A program made the position numbers and the translations under genes. From SFEL01 sp964392455 (GTDB lineage Bacteria > Bacillota > Clostridia > Christensenellales > CAG-138): 64,000 nucleotides of DNA. How positions within the stretch are numbered: the first letter of the stretch is position 1; the number at the start of each line of letters is the position of its first letter. The DNA is taken from NCBI GenBank assembly GCA_964392455.1, contig CAYMPG010000003.1:40540-104539 (forward strand), read 5' to 3'. Shown here in pieces: positions 60,866 to 64,000 of this stretch. The notes under the pieces were generated by a model. It was not told the DNA's origin. It searched no databases and saw only the letters and a program-made list of their open reading frames with translations.

Positions 60866-62161
60866 ATGGAAAACAACAACTGGTACAACAACAACTCCGG
60901 CAACTACAGCTATAGCTCTGATAGCGGTTACAATAACGGAAAGAAAAAGAAAGGCGTCACCATAGGCCAGCTCATTGCCTGCCTGCTGGTGGTAGCAGTA
61001 ATAAGCGGCGGGCTGGGCGTATACTTCAGCGATTCCATAGTAAACCGCGGCCAGACCATTCAGGATGGAGACTCCATGATAGTGGAGCAGCCAAACGGCA
61101 GCCAGGCCGACGGTGCTCAGCCGGAGGATGGCTCCTCTGCCCCCCCTCAGCCCGAGCAGGGCGCTGCCTCGGATAAGCTCAATATTGCGGAAAACGACCA
61201 GAGCGAGGTCAATACCACCAGCATCGTACAGAACTGCATGGCAAGCGTGGTAGGTATATACACCAGCAGGAGCACCACCAATTTCTCCGGCGAAACAGAG
61301 GAGCAGGATACCGGCTCAGGCTCTGGCGTTATAATCACCGATGACGGCTACATCGTTACCAACAATCACGTTATAGAAAACGCCAGCAACGTTACCGTAT
61401 ACCTTCAGGATGGCACAAAGTACCCTGCCACACTGGTGGGCACCGACAGCTTTTCTGACCTTGCGGTAATAAAAATAGAGGCTGCAAACCTCCCTGCCGC
61501 CATCCTTGGCAGCTCTGTGAACACAGCTGTAGGCAGCACCGTATATGCAATCGGCAACCCCCTTGGCGTATTTGCAAGCTCAGTATCCCGCGGCATAGTC
61601 AGCGGCCTTGACCGCACCATCACCATTGACGGCATCAGCATGACCCTCATGCAGACCGATGCCGCCGTAAACCCCGGCAATTCCGGCGGCGGCCTGTTTA
61701 ACTCCGAGGGCAAGCTCATCGGCATAGTTAACGCAAAAACAGCCAGCGTGGATGTTGAGGGCCTTGGCTTTGCCATCCCCATCGACTCTGCAAAGCCCGT
61801 AATATCAGACCTTATGGATCTGGGCTACGTTACCGGCAGGCCGTACATAGGCATTACCATGCAGGATGTATCCCTCCGCTATGGCAATAACAGCTTTTCC
61901 TACGGCTACGATCCCTTCAGCTTCTTCAGCAACTACGTTACCAGGGTACAGGTAATGTCCGTAGAAGAAGGCGGCGCAGCAGCAGCCGGCGGTATGCTGG
62001 TAAATGACATCATCACCGCCGTGGATGGCAAGGAAATATCCGGCACCTCCCAATTTGCCGCCTTGCTGTATGAATATAATATTGGCGACACGGTTACAAT
62101 AACAGTACTCAGGGGCAACGAAACAAAAGATCTTACCGTTGTACTGAGTGAAAGGTCATAA
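60866..62161 (+). CDS. HtrA/DegP-like serine protease with PDZ domain
   Basis: A 431-residue membrane-anchored protease. An Asn/Tyr-rich cytoplasmic start is followed by one helix (33-54) and an acidic Pro/Gln linker. The trypsin-like domain has the triad H168 (TNNHVI), D198 (SDLAV) and S273 (GNSGGG). A PDZ domain follows (about 325-431: VMSVEEGGAAAAGGMLVNDIITAVDG). It degrades or refolds damaged proteins outside the membrane. AAGGAG is 13 bases from the ATG. A perfect palindromic terminator follows. Confidence 0.94.
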   Translation: MENNNWYNNNSGNYSYSSDSGYNNGKKKKGVTIGQLIACLLVVAVISGGLGVYFSDSIVNRGQTIQDGDSMIVEQPNGSQADGAQPEDGSSAPPQPEQGAASDKLNIAENDQSEVNTTSIVQNCMASVVGIYTSRSTTNFSGETEEQDTGSGSGVIITDDGYIVTNNHVIENASNVTVYLQDGTKYPATLVGTDSFSDLAVIKIEAANLPAAILGSSVNTAVGSTVYAIGNPLGVFASSVSRGIVSGLDRTITIDGISMTLMQTDAAVNPGNSGGGLFNSEGKLIGIVNAKTASVDVEGLGFAIPIDSAKPVISDLMDLGYVTGRPYIGITMQDVSLRYGNNSFSYGYDPFSFFSNYVTRVQVMSVEEGGAAAAGGMLVNDIITAVDGKEISGTSQFAALLYEYNIGDTVTITVLRGNETKDLTVVLSERS

Positions 62162-62208
62162 CGGCGGAACCCCCACTCCGGCCGATGACATACCCCCAAC
62201 CATCTGGT

Positions 62209-62240
62209 AAAAGGGAGAGCGCATATGCGCTCTCCCTTTT
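62209..62240. terminator. Perfect 32-base palindromic terminator
   Basis: AAAAGGGAGAGCGCAT is followed directly by its exact complement, so any loop must come from opening the central ATAT. It serves two convergent genes (htrA-like and acetamidase). Confidence 0.88.
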
Positions 62241-62258
62241 GCTGTAATATAAGTTTTC

Positions 62259-63554
62259 TTATTCGCCGTATTGCTCAATGGCGTATTCCAATAGGCCCAG
62301 CTTTTCAAGCTTTTCCTTGGGCACAAGGAAGGTGGCAGTTACCACGCCCGGCGCACGCCCAATATCTATGGAGCCTGTAATGGTGCAGCGGTTCTTCACC
62401 TCGGATACCGACATATCGAGAAGCTCGGCAGCCCGCTCCAGTGCATTATCAATGGCGGCATTCATATTTGCTCCGCTGCCTACAAAGGACAGAGGGAGCG
62501 CATCCTCCACAGAATCTATCCCCCACTTTTCAGCAAGGCGGCCTACTGCTTCCCTTTCCTCAGGGGTAAACGGCTTTGCAAGGTAGGGCAGGTCTTCCTC
62601 AAGGGGGAGCAGGATAGGCCCCTTATTTCCCAGGCCCTTTATCACGTTTACCTGAAGGGTGACCGTGGCGGATACATCGCAGGTGTGTCCGGCTATCTCA
62701 CCATTTCCCTGCAGAGCATGTGCATCGCCTATATATACGCCGCCGCCCGGCACCTTTACAGGGCAGATAAGTATTGCGCCCGGACGAACACGGTTTATAT
62801 CCATATGTCCATCGGTGCGGGCCTCCAAATCTTCTTCTGTTTTTGCATAAGGATGGGGCGCCCCTACAAGGGCTGCACCGAAGTCACCGGCATTGTGAGA
62901 ATCCGGGAATACCTGAGAGGGAGTGGTGCCAAGCTGGCCCAAAAAGGGCTTCATCCTTGCTGCTACGCCGGGAAGGTCGGCAGGGGCCATTACCACCACA
63001 GGGTTTTGTATGGAGCCATCGGGGGTTTTCATATATGCCTTTCCATCAGAGCCGATAGCCTCAGCCTGCTTTTTGTCTACCGTCAGGCCAACGTGCTTGC
63101 CCTCGTCAAACGCAATGGTATAGCCATGGTCAAACCCGAAGGCGGATACCGGCGCACCACATACCTTGCAGCGAACGGCATCATTGCCCGTGCCCTCCAC
63201 GTAGCTCTCCGGCCACTCTGCGCCGCACTTGGCACAGCGGTCTGCCACAAAGGGGTCACCATTAAAGCGATCGTTATTTGTAAACTCCACGCCTGATGCA
63301 GTGGCCTCACTGGTCACCTCTATGGAACGGATGCGTATTGCTATGGCGTCACCCACCTGGGCACCTTCCACATATACAGGCCTGGTAACTTCATGTCCGC
63401 CCCTTAAGGCAGGCGTAATCATAGGGCCCCAGCATCCGGCCGCAGTGTTTGCCACGATATTTCCGCCATCACGCACAGGACCCAGCATGGGAGCACCCGG
63501 ATCCAAAAGGCCGTTGGTAAATTCAGTTACAAACACGGTGTTTTTTCCACTCAT
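62259..63554 (-). CDS. Acetamidase/formamidase family protein with inserted zinc ribbon
   Basis: A 431-residue protein of the FmdA/AmdA family, hydrolysing formamide or acetamide to ammonia and the acid. Family stretches include GPMITPALRGGHEVTRPVYVEG and IYIGDAHALQGNGE-like GVYIGDAHALQG, where the Asp and His suit metal binding. An insertion at about 105-135 carries C107/C110 and C129/C132, a zinc ribbon that typical members lack. The ATG at 63552-63554 follows AGGAGG by 8 bases; a TTG six bases upstream is less likely. It stands alone between terminators. Confidence 0.88.
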   Translation of the reverse strand: MSGKNTVFVTEFTNGLLDPGAPMLGPVRDGGNIVANTAAGCWGPMITPALRGGHEVTRPVYVEGAQVGDAIAIRIRSIEVTSEATASGVEFTNNDRFNGDPFVADRCAKCGAEWPESYVEGTGNDAVRCKVCGAPVSAFGFDHGYTIAFDEGKHVGLTVDKKQAEAIGSDGKAYMKTPDGSIQNPVVVMAPADLPGVAARMKPFLGQLGTTPSQVFPDSHNAGDFGAALVGAPHPYAKTEEDLEARTDGHMDINRVRPGAILICPVKVPGGGVYIGDAHALQGNGEIAGHTCDVSATVTLQVNVIKGLGNKGPILLPLEEDLPYLAKPFTPEEREAVGRLAEKWGIDSVEDALPLSFVGSGANMNAAIDNALERAAELLDMSVSEVKNRCTITGSIDIGRAPGVVTATFLVPKEKLEKLGLLEYAIEQYGE

Positions 63555-63630
63555 ATGCAATACCTCCTGAATAGTATATTTATACCTTAATTATAGGTCA
63601 CAGCTGCAAATCCATGCAATACGCAAATGC

Positions 63631-63665
63631 AAAAGAAAGCCGCCCATGCTTTGCACATGAGCGGC
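63631..63665 (-). terminator. Terminator of the beta-propeller gene
   Basis: On the minus strand GCCGCTCATG pairs with CATGGGCGGC (one mismatch) and is followed by TTTCTTTT. Confidence 0.75.
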
Positions 63666-63705
63666 CAAATGCTGCATTATGCTCTTTAAATCTGCCTTAA
63701 GGTCA

Positions 63706-64000
63706 CTATTTTATCAGCACGCCGATTATCTTCTGGCTCTCTCCCCTGCCATACTGGCCCCGGGTGCCCACCACCAGCATATTATTGAACACGGCGGGAG
63801 TGGACTCCACCCTTGAGCCCAAATCCAGCTCGCATATCACGCTGCCTGTACGTGGGTCGTGCATACGCATCATGCCGTTTCCATCGCACTGGATAAGGTA
63901 AGCGTTTTCCTCCTCATCGTACAGCACCACAGGTGAGCTCCTATAGCCTGCCGCCTGCTCGTATTTCCAAAGCTCATGCCCTGTGGCCTTTTCATAGGCC
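63706..64000 (-). CDS. PQQ-type beta-propeller protein, C-terminal part (cut by right edge)
   Basis: The frame enters from the right edge and ends at 63706, giving 97 residues. It has blades with the pattern AYEKATGHELWKYE and RSSPVVLYDEEEN, then MHDPRTGSVICELDLGSRVESTPAVFNNMLVVGTRG. The A-x-xGxxLW repeats and the GSP-type turns are those of PQQ-like/YWTD propellers. Such proteins are commonly exported in Clostridia and bind polysaccharide or protein. The N-terminal part is outside the window, so signal peptide and blade number are unknown. Confidence 0.85.
   Translation of the reverse strand, partial: AYEKATGHELWKYEQAAGYRSSPVVLYDEEENAYLIQCDGNGMMRMHDPRTGSVICELDLGSRVESTPAVFNNMLVVGTRGQYGRGESQKIIGVLIK

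Overview
The window looks like a piece of a Clostridia-type (Gram-positive, probably gut-associated) chromosome. Support comes from strong AGGAGG ribosome sites, a T-box leader in front of proS, a short insertion-free prolyl-tRNA synthetase, lipoprotein-type solute-binding proteins, ROK/AraC-controlled sugar ABC operons, tandem serine recombinases, and knotted carbamoyltransferase YgeW with YgeY. No rRNA, tRNA or CRISPR array was seen. The DNA is moderately GC-rich, yet most genes use ATA for isoleucine heavily.

Layout. 1-2175: the end of a mobile element with two serine recombinases back to back (one cut by the left edge) and a small protein. 2278-4708: two tandem cyclic-nucleotide-binding-domain proteins, an iron-sulfur flavoprotein and a 5'-truncated polysaccharide deacetylase. 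4923-17618: one long leftward sugar operon with a good promoter at its head and a terminator at its end. It encodes a ROK repressor, a fused phosphoheptose-isomerase-like SIS/HAD protein, a deoxyhypusine-synthase-like protein, an HldE/RfaE-like kinase, a medium-chain dehydrogenase, a ribose-type ABC importer, a Gfo/Idh/MocA oxidoreductase, a TIM-barrel isomerase/epimerase and a ROK kinase. I cannot match this set to a described pathway; it is the best candidate here for a new catabolic system, possibly for heptose or another long-chain sugar.

18163-25511: a second sugar operon with an ABC importer, a small membrane protein and a GH112 galactoside phosphorylase, divergent from an AraC regulator and a small HAD protein. 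25708-28477: a phytoene-desaturase-like flavoprotein coupled to a ferredoxin-type reductase, with foreign-looking codon use. 28605-37069: housekeeping genes (nicotinate phosphoribosyltransferase, lgt, proS with T-box, a DivIVA-like protein, ruvCAB). 37151-41549: ygeY-ygeW and a D-aminoacylase-type amidohydrolase. 41681-48788: FabG-like reductase, acyl carrier protein, ComEC-like metallohydrolase, a membrane protein with a Cys/His motif, a repeat-rich DUF937 protein and glycogen phosphorylase. 48983-53758: MarR regulator, C_GCAxxG_C_C protein, a frameshifted MFS transporter, a PlsC-zinc-ribbon fusion and a Pro/Thr-rich lipoprotein. 53863-64000: VanRS-like two-component system, an RNase-Z-like hydrolase, a recD2-comF-tcdA operon, an HtrA protease, an acetamidase/formamidase with an inserted zinc ribbon, and the C-terminal end of a beta-propeller protein cut by the right edge.

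Both sugar operons share a design: the solute-binding-protein gene comes before the other transporter genes and is followed by a strong hairpin that should let it be expressed more than the membrane components. All functions are read from sequence by eye; no database search was run.
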